Below are positions 16,567 through 24,273 of a DNA stretch of 64,000 nucleotides, piece by piece (within the stretch, counting starts at the first letter, position 1; each line of letters opens with the position of its first letter). The stretch is from Planktotalea sp. (GTDB lineage Bacteria > Pseudomonadota > Alphaproteobacteria > Rhodobacterales > Rhodobacteraceae): the NCBI RefSeq assembly GCF_018607995.1, contig NZ_JABBAL010000015.1, positions 197,078 to 261,077 on the forward strand, in the 5' to 3' direction. The position numbers were made by a program, and so were the translations under genes. A model generated the notes under the pieces. That model had not been told where the DNA came from and did not search any database. It saw nothing but the letters and a program-made list of their open reading frames with translations.

Positions 16567-18204
16567 ATGTCCGAAGTCGAACGCGAAGCGATGGAGTACG
16601 ACGTTGTGATCGTGGGCGCTGGCCCTGCGGGCCTGTCCGCGGCGATCCGTCTGAAGCAATTGAACGCCGATCTGGAGGTCGTTGTTCTTGAAAAGGGCTC
16701 CGAAGTTGGTGCACATATTCTGTCTGGTGCAGTTCTGGATCCATCAGGTTTGAGCCGTTTGTTCCCAGATTGGAACGAAAAAGGCGCGCCGTTGAATGTG
16801 CCTGTCAAAGAAGACAATTTTTACATGTTGGGTGAAGCGGGCCATATCCGTATTCCTAACTTCATCTTGCCGCCTTTGATGAACAACCACGGAAACTACA
16901 TCGTTTCCATGGGCAACGTATGCCGCTGGATGGCCGAGCAGGCTGAAGCATTGGGTGTGGAAATTTTTCCTGGCATGGCTTGTTCCGAACTCATCTACGG
17001 TGAAAACGGCGAACTCAGCGGTGTTGTCGCGGGCGAGTTTGGCAAGAACGCCGATGGCACCCCCAGCCCATCTTATGAGCCTGGCATGGTTTTGAGTGGT
17101 AAGTACGTGTTCCTGTCTGAAGGCGTGCGGGGATCGCTCAGCAAAGAAGTGATCGAGAAGTTCAAATTGGATTCCTGCTGTGACGTTGCCAAGTTCGGCA
17201 TCGGCATGAAGGAAATCTGGGAAGTCGATCCCGAAAAGCACAATGAGGGCGAAGTGACCCACACATTGGGCTGGCCTGTTGGTTTCAAGAATGGTGGCGG
17301 TTCGTTTATCTATCACCTCGATAACAATCAGGTTTACGTCGGATACATCATCGATCTGAATTACAAAAACCCCTACATGTTCCCCTACATGGAGTTCCAG
17401 CGCTTCAAGCATCACCCAAAAGTTGCGGAGCTGCTGAAAGGCGGTAAGCGGATTTCTTATGGTGCGCGTGCGGTGACGAAGGGCGGCTTCCAGTCGATTC
17501 CAGAAGTAGCCTTCCCCGGGGGCGCGTTGCTTGGGTGTTCTGCAGGGCTTGTGAATTTGCCGCGCATCAAGGGCAATCACAACGCAATGCATTCTGGAAT
17601 TGAAGCTGCGGAAGCGGCGTTTGCGGCGATTGAAGCAGGGCGCTCTGGCGATACGCTCGAGGATTACACGGCGTCCTTGAAAGAGGGCGTTGTCGGTCAG
17701 GATCTAAAGAAAGTGCGCAATGTTGCGCCTTTGAATGCACGCTTTGGCCCGCTGGGTGGTATGGCGTTTGGCGGTTTTGATATGTGGTTCCAAACGATCT
17801 TCAAGGTCTCGCCATTCGGGACTTTGAAGCATGGCAAGACGGACGCTGAGTCTACTGAAGACGCAAGCAAGCATGAACCGATTGATTATCCAAAGCCGGA
17901 CGGCACGCTCAGCTTTGATCGCCTTACTAATGTCGCGTTCAGCTTTACTAACCATGAAGAAAGCCAGCCAGCGCATCTACAGCTGACTGATCCGTCTGTC
18001 CCGATGTCTATCAACATGCCGAAATATGCGGAGCCTGCTCAACGCTATTGCCCTGCTGGCGTTTACGAAGTCGTTGACGAGAAGTTTGTCATCAACTTCC
18101 AGAACTGCGTGCATTGTAAGACTTGCGACATCAAGGATCCAAGCCAGAATATCACATGGGTCACACCTCAAGGGGGCGACGGGCCAAATTATCCGAACAT
18201 GTGA
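16567..18204 (+). CDS. Electron transfer flavoprotein-ubiquinone oxidoreductase
   Basis: A 545-residue membrane-associated flavoprotein that passes electrons from ETF (fed by acyl-CoA and other dehydrogenases) to ubiquinone. The FAD motif VGAGPAGLSAAIRL lies at about residues 14-27. The ubiquinone-binding middle region includes GGFQSIPEVAFPGG, and the C-terminal 4Fe-4S ligands are in CPAGVYEV and NCVHCKTCDIKDP. The ATG at 16567 (MSEVEREAMEYDVV) has GAGGAG upstream; an earlier in-frame codon at 16546 is less likely. It ends with a strong terminator. It would serve the two acyl-CoA dehydrogenases elsewhere in the window. ETF itself is not present. Confidence 0.96.
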   Translation: MSEVEREAMEYDVVIVGAGPAGLSAAIRLKQLNADLEVVVLEKGSEVGAHILSGAVLDPSGLSRLFPDWNEKGAPLNVPVKEDNFYMLGEAGHIRIPNFILPPLMNNHGNYIVSMGNVCRWMAEQAEALGVEIFPGMACSELIYGENGELSGVVAGEFGKNADGTPSPSYEPGMVLSGKYVFLSEGVRGSLSKEVIEKFKLDSCCDVAKFGIGMKEIWEVDPEKHNEGEVTHTLGWPVGFKNGGGSFIYHLDNNQVYVGYIIDLNYKNPYMFPYMEFQRFKHHPKVAELLKGGKRISYGARAVTKGGFQSIPEVAFPGGALLGCSAGLVNLPRIKGNHNAMHSGIEAAEAAFAAIEAGRSGDTLEDYTASLKEGVVGQDLKKVRNVAPLNARFGPLGGMAFGGFDMWFQTIFKVSPFGTLKHGKTDAESTEDASKHEPIDYPKPDGTLSFDRLTNVAFSFTNHEESQPAHLQLTDPSVPMSINMPKYAEPAQRYCPAGVYEVVDEKFVINFQNCVHCKTCDIKDPSQNITWVTPQGGDGPNYPNM

Positions 18205-18223
18205 ATTGGGCTGTTTCTTAATT

Positions 18224-18251
18224 AAGGGGCAGGCGTAGGCCTGCCCCTTTT
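18224..18251 (+). terminator. Rho-independent terminator after ETF-QO
   Basis: A perfect 10-bp stem (AAGGGGCAGG/CCTGCCCCTT) with a 6-nt loop, ending in TTTT, 20 nt downstream of the ETF-QO stop. Confidence 0.9.
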
Positions 18252-18253
18252 CG

Positions 18254-19032
18254 TTCAACATCTGCTCGAACGCATTTCTGTGACTGCTGCTCACGGGGAT
18301 CGAGCCGCCATCAGACAGCGGAAGTGTATGGCGCCGTGCAACGCGGGTCAGCCCGTTGAATGGGCCTGCGCGGCCCAATGAGAGCGGTGGGTTTGAACAC
18401 CTGCGATGCCATCTAGCAGATCAATCGCATCGGCCATGCGCATCAGGATCATCTCGCTTCCCAAGGTGGTTGTGACGTTCACTTAGTGATCCTGCATGGA
18501 CATGGAAATGATCTGGCCCTCGCGCAAACGAGTTGGCAGGCGCTGCGCGAGCCGTGCGGTTTGAAGCGCTATCGGGGGCACATCTTCGAGGGTTGCCTCG
18601 CTTGGTTCTTCCGATGCGGATGTTCCGCCGCGAGAGGCCACAAGATGGGCAAGGCCTGCGATCAAAATGGCCATTATTGTGACTTGCAGTGAGAGCGCTG
18701 GAAAGACCGCATCAATCAAATGGTCTGGCCGGAACACTTTGTTCAAAGTGACCACAAATGCCGTTCCTGGTACGCTGCCGATTGCCGAGCCTGTGGCAAC
18801 CTGAAAGAGCGATGGGATTGTGCGCAACCAACGGCTCTCGATAGCTGCGGTGATACAGAATTCCATAAAGACGCGAACGACGCTGATCGAGATGGACCAA
18901 AAGACGACGCGATCCCAAAACCCAATATCATCACCGGTGTCGAAAGGACCCAAAAAAAACGCAAATGAAAATGGCCAGGGCGAAGACGACGATGCGTTGA
19001 TCTGCTCGGCTTTGCTTGGCAGTTTCACGCAT
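18254..19032 (-). pseudogene. Membrane-anchored LytTR-family regulator, disrupted
   Basis: Joining three frames gives a typical membrane LytTR protein. From ATG 19032 the frame reads MRETAKQSRADQRIVVFA then a hydrophobic helix, and at an 8-T run (18952-18959 on the plus strand) the frame must change to continue GPFDTGDDIGFWDRVVFWSI. More membrane segments follow, then LREGQIISMSMQDH and a TAA stop (18483-18485) exactly where the family has the Tyr of MQDHY. The same frame continues VNVTTTLGSEMILMRMADA and THRSHW, until a TGA at 18348-18350; a shifted frame then gives NGLTRVARRHTLPLSDGG and SIPVSSSHRNAF, the end of the LytTR DNA-binding domain. With seven T's the first break would be in frame. 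At least three lesions, one a nonsense codon, mean the gene is dead unless the sequence is wrong. The natural stop is not clear. Confidence 0.85.
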
Positions 19033-19367
19033 CGTGTAATTGCATTTCTGATAATTTTGCGAAGACACATAGTGCTACACGCAGAAGGGCTTCGAAAAAA
19101 GCAAAATGACTAAAGGTCGTAAACGTGAGTGAAGCGGCGCACGCCCCCTTACATTATGCGTGAGCTGCAATTTAAGACTAATATTTTCAAATGTTCTGGA
19201 AGGTGGTGCATGCATGTGCACCGCCTTTTTTTCATGGCTTGCAAGTGAATGGCGCAATACACAAAAATATTCACATCTTGCACTCACCATATCGTGTGCA
19301 AACATTGCTTTACACGAGACGACGCCCTAGCTTCGAAAAAAGCAGTGCACATAAAGGAGCATGCCAC
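19033..19367. other. Intergenic region between LytTR pseudogene and TPR gene
   Basis: About 335 bp, AT-rich, without a supportable protein gene. It contains an isolated intrinsic terminator at 19200-19232 on the plus strand with no gene in front of it, and the ribosome site AAAGGAG (19353-19359 area) of the following TPR gene. No clear -35/-10 pair could be fixed. Confidence 0.5.
19200..19232 (+). terminator. Orphan intrinsic terminator (candidate small RNA 3' end)
   Basis: An 11-bp stem (AAGGTGGTGCA with TGCACCGCCTT, one G-U pair), a 6-nt loop TGCATG, then seven T's. The only plus-strand DNA in front of it for over 900 bp is the antisense of the LytTR pseudogene and a short non-coding stretch, so it either ends an unannotated small RNA or acts as an attenuator for the TPR gene 135 nt downstream. 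Confidence 0.65.
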
Positions 19368-21077
19368 GTGACCATACGCGTTTTACGGCAAATTAGCTTT
19401 GCCGTGGTTCTTGCCATTCTCGGAATGCCGCTTGTTGCGGAACCCGCAGGCTCCTATCTAGCAGCGCGATCTGCGGCGGTCACGGGCGACTATGACGCAG
19501 CTGCGCGGTATTACGCACAAGCCTTGGCACGGGATCCGTCTAATCCTGAAATTCTGGAAAACGCGAGTTTTGCGTTGCTCGCGCTTGGTGACATTGATCG
19601 AGCGGCCGTCGTAGGTAATAAATTGCTTGCGGATGGGCAAAACAGTCAAGTGGCGCAAATGGCCGTCTTGGCGCAAAAAGCAGGTGAAGAAAACTATCCT
19701 GATGTGCTTGCGCGAATTCTTGAAAACCAAGGTGTCGGGCCGCTAGTGGATGGTTTGCTGCGCTCTTGGGCACAAGTCGGGATCGGCGAAGTCACCGCCG
19801 CTCTGAGCAATTTTGACAAAGTCGGTGAGGAACGTGGGCTACAAGGGTTTGCGCTCTATCACAAGGCGTTGGCCTTTGCGATGGTTGGTGATTTTGAAGG
19901 ATCTGACGCGATATTCGCCATGCAAGAAGCAGGTGCGTTGCGTCAAACCCGACGCGGTGCCATTGCCCATATCGAAGTGCTTAGCCTGCTGGATCGCACG
20001 GACGAAGCGCTGAGTATGCTTGATCAATCCTTTGGTTCTGATCTTAATCCAAAGCTCCAAAGCATGCGTACGACGCTTGCGGAGGGCGGAAAGCTTTCTT
20101 TCACTCAAGTAAAAACTGCGCGCGACGGCATGGCCGAGGTGTTCTTTACCGTTGGAAGTGCTCTGCGCAATGAAGCAAGCGAAGATTACACGCTGCTCTA
20201 CACCCGCGTCGCGGAGTATCTAAATCCCATTCATTCAGATGCGACCCTGCTTTCAGCGGGCTTGCTTGAACAGATGGAGCGGTTTGAACTGGCTACGCAA
20301 ACCTACAAGAAAGTCGGACGTGGCGATCCTGCATTTCATGCCGCTGAACTTGGACGCGCGGAAGCGTTGCGACGCAGTGGAAAGCCGGATGCAGCGATTG
20401 AAGTGCTTGAAAATCTCGCACAAACCCACAGCAGCCTTGCGATGGTGCATTCCTCACTCGGGGATGCTTTTCGCCAGATGGAGCGCTTTGAAGAGGCCGT
20501 AGGGGCTTATGACACAGCGCTCGCGCAGTATGAAGAGGAGGTGAACGGCCAATGGTTCATCTACTACGCGCGCGGTATCTCACATGAGCGTTTGAATAAA
20601 TGGGAAGAGTCCGAGGCAGACTTCCGCAAAGCGTTGGAATTGAACCCGGAACAGCCTCAGGTGTTGAATTATCTCGGGTACTCGTTGGTCGAAAAGCAGG
20701 TGAAGCTTGATGAGGCTCTGGATATGATCGAGCGCGCCGTCGCTGCACGTCCTGACAGTGGATATATCGTCGATAGTTTGGGCTGGGTCCTGTTCCGTTT
20801 GGGGCGTTATGATGAAGCCGTCGCCCCAATGGAGCGCGCAACAGAATTGATGCCGATTGATCCGATTGTGAACGACCACTTGGGCGATGTTTACTGGTCC
20901 GTTGGTCGCTTTCTAGAAGCAGAATTCCAATGGAAGCGCGCCCTTTCCTTCGTCGATTTTGGCGACGCCAGCCAAGAAGCTGATCCAGATCGGATACGTC
21001 GAAAATTGGAAGTTGGTCTTGATCAAGTGCTGGAAGAAGAGGGCGCGGACCCCCTTAGACTGGCTGATGACGGCTAA
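19368..21077 (+). CDS. Exported tetratricopeptide repeat protein
   Basis: A 569-residue protein with an N-terminal signal peptide (MTIRVLRQISFAVVLAILG...LVAEPAGS) followed by many TPR helices from about residue 30 to 540. Clear TPR units include AAVTGDYDAAARYYAQALAR, and near the C-terminus AEFRKALELNPEQPQVLNYL-like and LFRLGRYDEAVAPMERA. The GTG at 19368 is chosen because AAGGAG lies just upstream and it begins the signal peptide; an ATG at 19361 is out of frame. No lipobox is seen. Such proteins act as periplasmic scaffolds for protein assembly; the partner is unknown. The stop overlaps ispE by 11 bp, so the two are coupled. Confidence 0.85.
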   Translation: MTIRVLRQISFAVVLAILGMPLVAEPAGSYLAARSAAVTGDYDAAARYYAQALARDPSNPEILENASFALLALGDIDRAAVVGNKLLADGQNSQVAQMAVLAQKAGEENYPDVLARILENQGVGPLVDGLLRSWAQVGIGEVTAALSNFDKVGEERGLQGFALYHKALAFAMVGDFEGSDAIFAMQEAGALRQTRRGAIAHIEVLSLLDRTDEALSMLDQSFGSDLNPKLQSMRTTLAEGGKLSFTQVKTARDGMAEVFFTVGSALRNEASEDYTLLYTRVAEYLNPIHSDATLLSAGLLEQMERFELATQTYKKVGRGDPAFHAAELGRAEALRRSGKPDAAIEVLENLAQTHSSLAMVHSSLGDAFRQMERFEEAVGAYDTALAQYEEEVNGQWFIYYARGISHERLNKWEESEADFRKALELNPEQPQVLNYLGYSLVEKQVKLDEALDMIERAVAARPDSGYIVDSLGWVLFRLGRYDEAVAPMERATELMPIDPIVNDHLGDVYWSVGRFLEAEFQWKRALSFVDFGDASQEADPDRIRRKLEVGLDQVLEEEGADPLRLADDG

Positions 21078-21894
21078 AGTAGTCACGCGGCACGCGCGCG
21101 CGAAGATAAACCTGTGCTTACATGTGACGGGCCAGCGCGCGGACGGCTATCACCTATTGGACAGTCTGGTCTGCTTTGCGGATGTGGGGGATGTGTTGAA
21201 TGTCGCACCTGCAGATCATCTGAGCCTGCATGTTGATGGCCTGTTAAGCGAAGGTGTTCCAACAGATGGGCGCAATTTAGTGCTGAAAGCTGCGAAGCTT
21301 TTCGAACATCCAGAAGGTGCAACGATAACCCTGACGAAGAACCTGCCGAATGCGGCTGGCATCGGGGGTGGATCAGCAGACGCGGCGGCTGCCTTGCTCG
21401 CGTTGGCAGAGCTTTGGGACCTGCCGATCCCCGACAATGTAGTGCAATTGGGGGCCGATGTGCCTGTGTGTCTCGCCCCGATCGCGCTGCGCATGCGCGG
21501 AGTTGGCGAAGATCTATCCCTCGTTCCGCCGCTTCCGCCGCTTTGGGCTGTGATGGTCAATCCACGCGTCGCGGTCGAAACACCTCCAGTCTTCAAGGCA
21601 TTGAAAAATAAAAATAATACAGGTCTGAGTGAGATGCCAGAGTGGCGTGATGCGCGCGAGTTCGTGGCTTGGTGCGCAATGCAACGCAATGATTTGCAAG
21701 CGGCCGCGATTGAATTGGCACCTGTGATTGAGCAAGCTTTAGATGCGTTAAACCCGTCTTTGCTTGCGCGTATGTCAGGATCTGGCGCTACCTGTTTTGG
21801 GCTTTGTGAAAGTGCAAAGCAGGCAGAGATATTGGCCGCACAGATCCGCGCAGAGCACCCTAATTGGTGGGTTGTCGCGACGACATTTAGTTGA
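21067..21894 (+). CDS. ispE: 4-(cytidine 5'-diphospho)-2-C-methyl-D-erythritol kinase
   Basis: A 275-residue GHMP kinase of the MEP isoprenoid pathway that phosphorylates CDP-methylerythritol at the 2-hydroxyl. Motifs are ARAKINLCLHVTGQRADGYH at the N-terminus, the ATP loop PNAAGIGGGSADAAAALL (about residues 94-111) and ARMSGSGATCFGL near the C-terminus. The ATG at 21067 begins inside the preceding TPR gene. The linked polyprenyl diphosphate synthase on the opposite strand uses the end products of this pathway; the two genes converge with an 8-bp overlap. Confidence 0.95.
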   Translation: MTAKVVTRHARAKINLCLHVTGQRADGYHLLDSLVCFADVGDVLNVAPADHLSLHVDGLLSEGVPTDGRNLVLKAAKLFEHPEGATITLTKNLPNAAGIGGGSADAAAALLALAELWDLPIPDNVVQLGADVPVCLAPIALRMRGVGEDLSLVPPLPPLWAVMVNPRVAVETPPVFKALKNKNNTGLSEMPEWRDAREFVAWCAMQRNDLQAAAIELAPVIEQALDALNPSLLARMSGSGATCFGLCESAKQAEILAAQIRAEHPNWWVVATTFS

Positions 21895-22888
21895 TCCGGG
21901 CCACAACGTAGTCCGCCAAATCACGCAGCATTTCGCGCACGGGATGTGCGGGCAGGTGATCTATCGCGTTTACCGCTTTTTCTGCCCATGCTAGCGCTTC
22001 ATCACGTGTATCATCCAGCGCACCGTGCTTGTGAAGCAGGACAATCGCAGTTTCCAGATCACCGTCTTCCTGACGGCCCTTTTCAATTGTGCGTTCCCAG
22101 AATGCGCGCTCTTCCGCGTCGGCTTTTGCAATCGCTTTGATCAACGGCAAGGTCAATTTTTTCTCGCGGAAATCATCGCCGATGTTTTTACCGATTGCAC
22201 TTGCATCCCCCGACATATCCAGCAGATCGTCCACAATTTGGAAGGCGATGCCCAAAGCATCCCCGTAATCGAACAGGGCTTTCACATGGGCTTCATCTGC
22301 GCCTGCGATCACGCCACCAACCTCTGTCGCCGCTGAGAAAAGCGCTGCAGTTTTGCCGCGCACCACCTGAAGATAGATGGCTTCCGTCGTGGACAGATCC
22401 TGCGAGGCCGTCAGCTGCAAAACTTCTCCCTCCGCGATCGTGGCAGATGCATTTGCGAGGATGTCGAGCACCCGCATGGAGCCGGTTTCAACCATCAATT
22501 GGAACGCGCGCGAAAAGAGATAATCACCCACAAGAACCGAAGACTTGTTGTCCCACAAGAGGTTCGCTGTCGGGCGACCACGGCGCTGGCCACTTTCATC
22601 AACTACATCATCGTGCAGTAACGTCGCCGTGTGAATAAACTCAACCGTCGCGGCCAGATGCACATGATAGAGACCGTCGTAGCCACACAAATGCGCCGTG
22701 GCGAGCGTGAGCATGGGACGCAAACGTTTGCCGCCAGCCTCGACCAAATGCGCCGTGACTTCTGGAATGCGGGGCGCATGCTCAGAAGCCATACGCTGCC
22801 GAATCAACACATTCACCGCGTCAAAATCATCGGCCAAATAGGCAGCCATAGCATCATGCGGTTTTATTGAATTCTCGTCCAAACTCAT
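21887..22888 (-). CDS. Polyprenyl (octa/decaprenyl) diphosphate synthase
   Basis: A 333-residue trans-prenyltransferase making the ubiquinone side chain by repeated addition of isopentenyl diphosphate. The two Asp-rich motifs are present: LLHDDVVD (first) and QIVDDLLD (second), with GGKRLRPML before and the KTAALF segment between. The ATG at 22888 (MSLDENSIKPHD) gives family length; the open frame extends 61 residues upstream into the divergent gene but that part is not protein-like. Chain length (8 in IspB, 10 in DdsA) cannot be read reliably; roseobacters use ubiquinone-10, so decaprenyl is favoured. Confidence 0.92.
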   Translation of the reverse strand: MSLDENSIKPHDAMAAYLADDFDAVNVLIRQRMASEHAPRIPEVTAHLVEAGGKRLRPMLTLATAHLCGYDGLYHVHLAATVEFIHTATLLHDDVVDESGQRRGRPTANLLWDNKSSVLVGDYLFSRAFQLMVETGSMRVLDILANASATIAEGEVLQLTASQDLSTTEAIYLQVVRGKTAALFSAATEVGGVIAGADEAHVKALFDYGDALGIAFQIVDDLLDMSGDASAIGKNIGDDFREKKLTLPLIKAIAKADAEERAFWERTIEKGRQEDGDLETAIVLLHKHGALDDTRDEALAWAEKAVNAIDHLPAHPVREMLRDLADYVVARIN

Positions 22889-22943
22889 CACACTCTCGTT
22901 CCTGCTCTCGACATTTGAAGGCACCGCGCTTAATTCGTTTGGT

Positions 22944-23159
22944 ATGCAAGAATTGATGCGCACCAATGATATAACCCTGACGGCCTTGGTTCGTGCCCTC
23001 CTTGACGAGGCGGGTATACCGATGTTTGAGTTAGACGTAAATATGAGCGTTCTCGAAGGCTCCATAGGCATTTTGCCGCGCCGTGTGATGGTCGCGGAAC
23101 GTGACTATGATCGCGTAATGCGGATACTGTCGGACAATGAAGTTGAACTCCCCCATTAG
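22944..23159 (+). CDS. DUF2007 domain protein
   Basis: A 71-residue protein of the DUF2007 ('putative signal transducing protein') family: MQELMRTNDITLTALVRALL, then EAGIPMFELDVNMSVLEGSIG and VMVAERDYDRVMRIL, the usual strand-helix layout. It is divergent from the polyprenyl synthase and overlaps the following methyltransferase by 23 bp in another frame, so the two are probably coupled. The molecular role is unknown. The same gene pair is frequent in alphaproteobacteria as far as I recall. Confidence 0.85.
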   Translation: MQELMRTNDITLTALVRALLDEAGIPMFELDVNMSVLEGSIGILPRRVMVAERDYDRVMRILSDNEVELPH

Positions 23160-23931
23160 TGATCGTTTTGACGATGCCGATCTGAGCGTCGATGACTTCC
23201 TTGGTGGTTTAGTGAAAATCGCCCAGCCCTTGAAGGGGTATCGTGGTGGCGTTGATCCGGTTTTGCTGGCCGCGAGCATTCCCGCGAAAGTGGGAGAGAC
23301 GGTGTTGGAACTGGGGTGTGGAGGCGGTGTGGCCTCCCTCTGTCTGGCGTGGCGTGTGGCGGGATTGACGCAGATGGGCGTCGAGCTTCAAGAAAACTAT
23401 GCAGATCTGGCGTGCCGCAATGCGGAGCGCAACGCGCTTGATCTAAACGTTGTGCACGCAGACATTAACGCGCTTCCGTTCGAAGTTCTTGACCAACGCT
23501 TTGATCATGTGTTTGCAAATCCTCCTTATTACGACCGCGCGCACAGTGTCCCTGCGCAAGACAAAGGGCGTGAAACTGGGCTTGGTGGAGACACGCCCTT
23601 GAAGAAATGGGTCGCTGTTGCGTCCAAGCGTTTGGCCCCGAAAGGGCAGGCGCATTTTGTGCAGCGCGCAGATCGTTTGGCGGACTTGCTATCAGCGGTT
23701 CACGCGCATCTTGGCTCTATCGAGGTGCAGCCGCTTTGCGCGCGCAGAGGGCGTGCGGCTCATTTGGTGCTGGTGCGGGGAAAAAAATTGGGACGGGCAG
23801 ATTTTTGCTTACATGCCCCAATTGTGATGCATGTGGGCCCACGTCACGATGAGAATTCTAAGAATTACAATGAGATAATCGAAGCGGTCCTGCGCCGTGG
23901 TGCTGGTTTACCCTTTGGTGGAACTCTCTAA
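23137..23931 (+). CDS. tRNA1(Val) N6-adenine methyltransferase-like protein
   Basis: A 264-residue SAM-dependent methyltransferase of the TrmN6/YfiC type. The SAM-binding motif is VLELGCGGGVASLCLAWR, and the catalytic FANPPYYD (NPPY) is the signature of N6-adenine methyltransferases. The N-terminal GGLVKIAQPLKGYRGGVDPVLLAA matches the family's entry segment. The start (MKLNSPISDRFD) lies inside the end of the DUF2007 gene. The target (tRNA1 Val A37) is taken from the family; a different RNA or protein target is possible. Confidence 0.88.
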   Translation: MKLNSPISDRFDDADLSVDDFLGGLVKIAQPLKGYRGGVDPVLLAASIPAKVGETVLELGCGGGVASLCLAWRVAGLTQMGVELQENYADLACRNAERNALDLNVVHADINALPFEVLDQRFDHVFANPPYYDRAHSVPAQDKGRETGLGGDTPLKKWVAVASKRLAPKGQAHFVQRADRLADLLSAVHAHLGSIEVQPLCARRGRAAHLVLVRGKKLGRADFCLHAPIVMHVGPRHDENSKNYNEIIEAVLRRGAGLPFGGTL

Positions 23932-24038
23932 ACCTGCGAAATCTAACCCTTTGCTAACCAGATGATGCAACTGCAGCGTGACACAGGAATCTTTCTGTGC
24001 TGCTGTGGATTTGCACATCTAACCTGAGGAGGACCTCG

Positions 24039-24203
24039 ATGAGCTTGAGTTCGCATCTGGAACAACTGAAGAAGAAACACTCCAACCTGTCTGCCGAAGT
24101 GGAGGCCGCACAACGCGCCCCTGGTACGCAAGATCTTCACATCGCAGAGCTCAAAAAACAGAAACTTCAACTTAAACAAGAGATTACGCGCCTTTCGAGT
24201 TGA
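24039..24203 (+). CDS. DUF465 (YdcH-like) small protein
   Basis: A 54-residue, almost wholly helical protein (MSLSSHLEQLKKKHSNLSAE ... LKKQKLQLKQEITRLSS), the DUF465 layout of two antiparallel helices. The ATG at 24039 is preceded by GAGGAGGA, so the shorter start is preferred over 23997. Followed by an intrinsic terminator. Function unknown. Confidence 0.9.
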   Translation: MSLSSHLEQLKKKHSNLSAEVEAAQRAPGTQDLHIAELKKQKLQLKQEITRLSS

Positions 24204-24230
24204 TGCGCGATCTGAAGTTTAAGTGACTTT

Positions 24231-24266
24231 AACCGGCGCTGAGGATATCCCCACCGCTGGTTTTTT
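24231..24266 (+). terminator. Intrinsic terminator after DUF465 gene
   Basis: An 8-bp stem (AACCGGCG/CGCTGGTT, one G-U) with a loop holding the self-complementary GGATATCC, followed by TTTTTT. It also stands just beyond the carB stop, which comes from the other side. Confidence 0.7.
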
Positions 24267-24273
24267 AATGGAC

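Noticed and set aside
18260-18310. Stretch resembling a tRNA T-arm (GGCTCGATCCCCGTGAGC on the minus strand)
   Set aside because: No acceptor, D or anticodon arms fit; it is the codons SIPVSS of the LytTR pseudogene.
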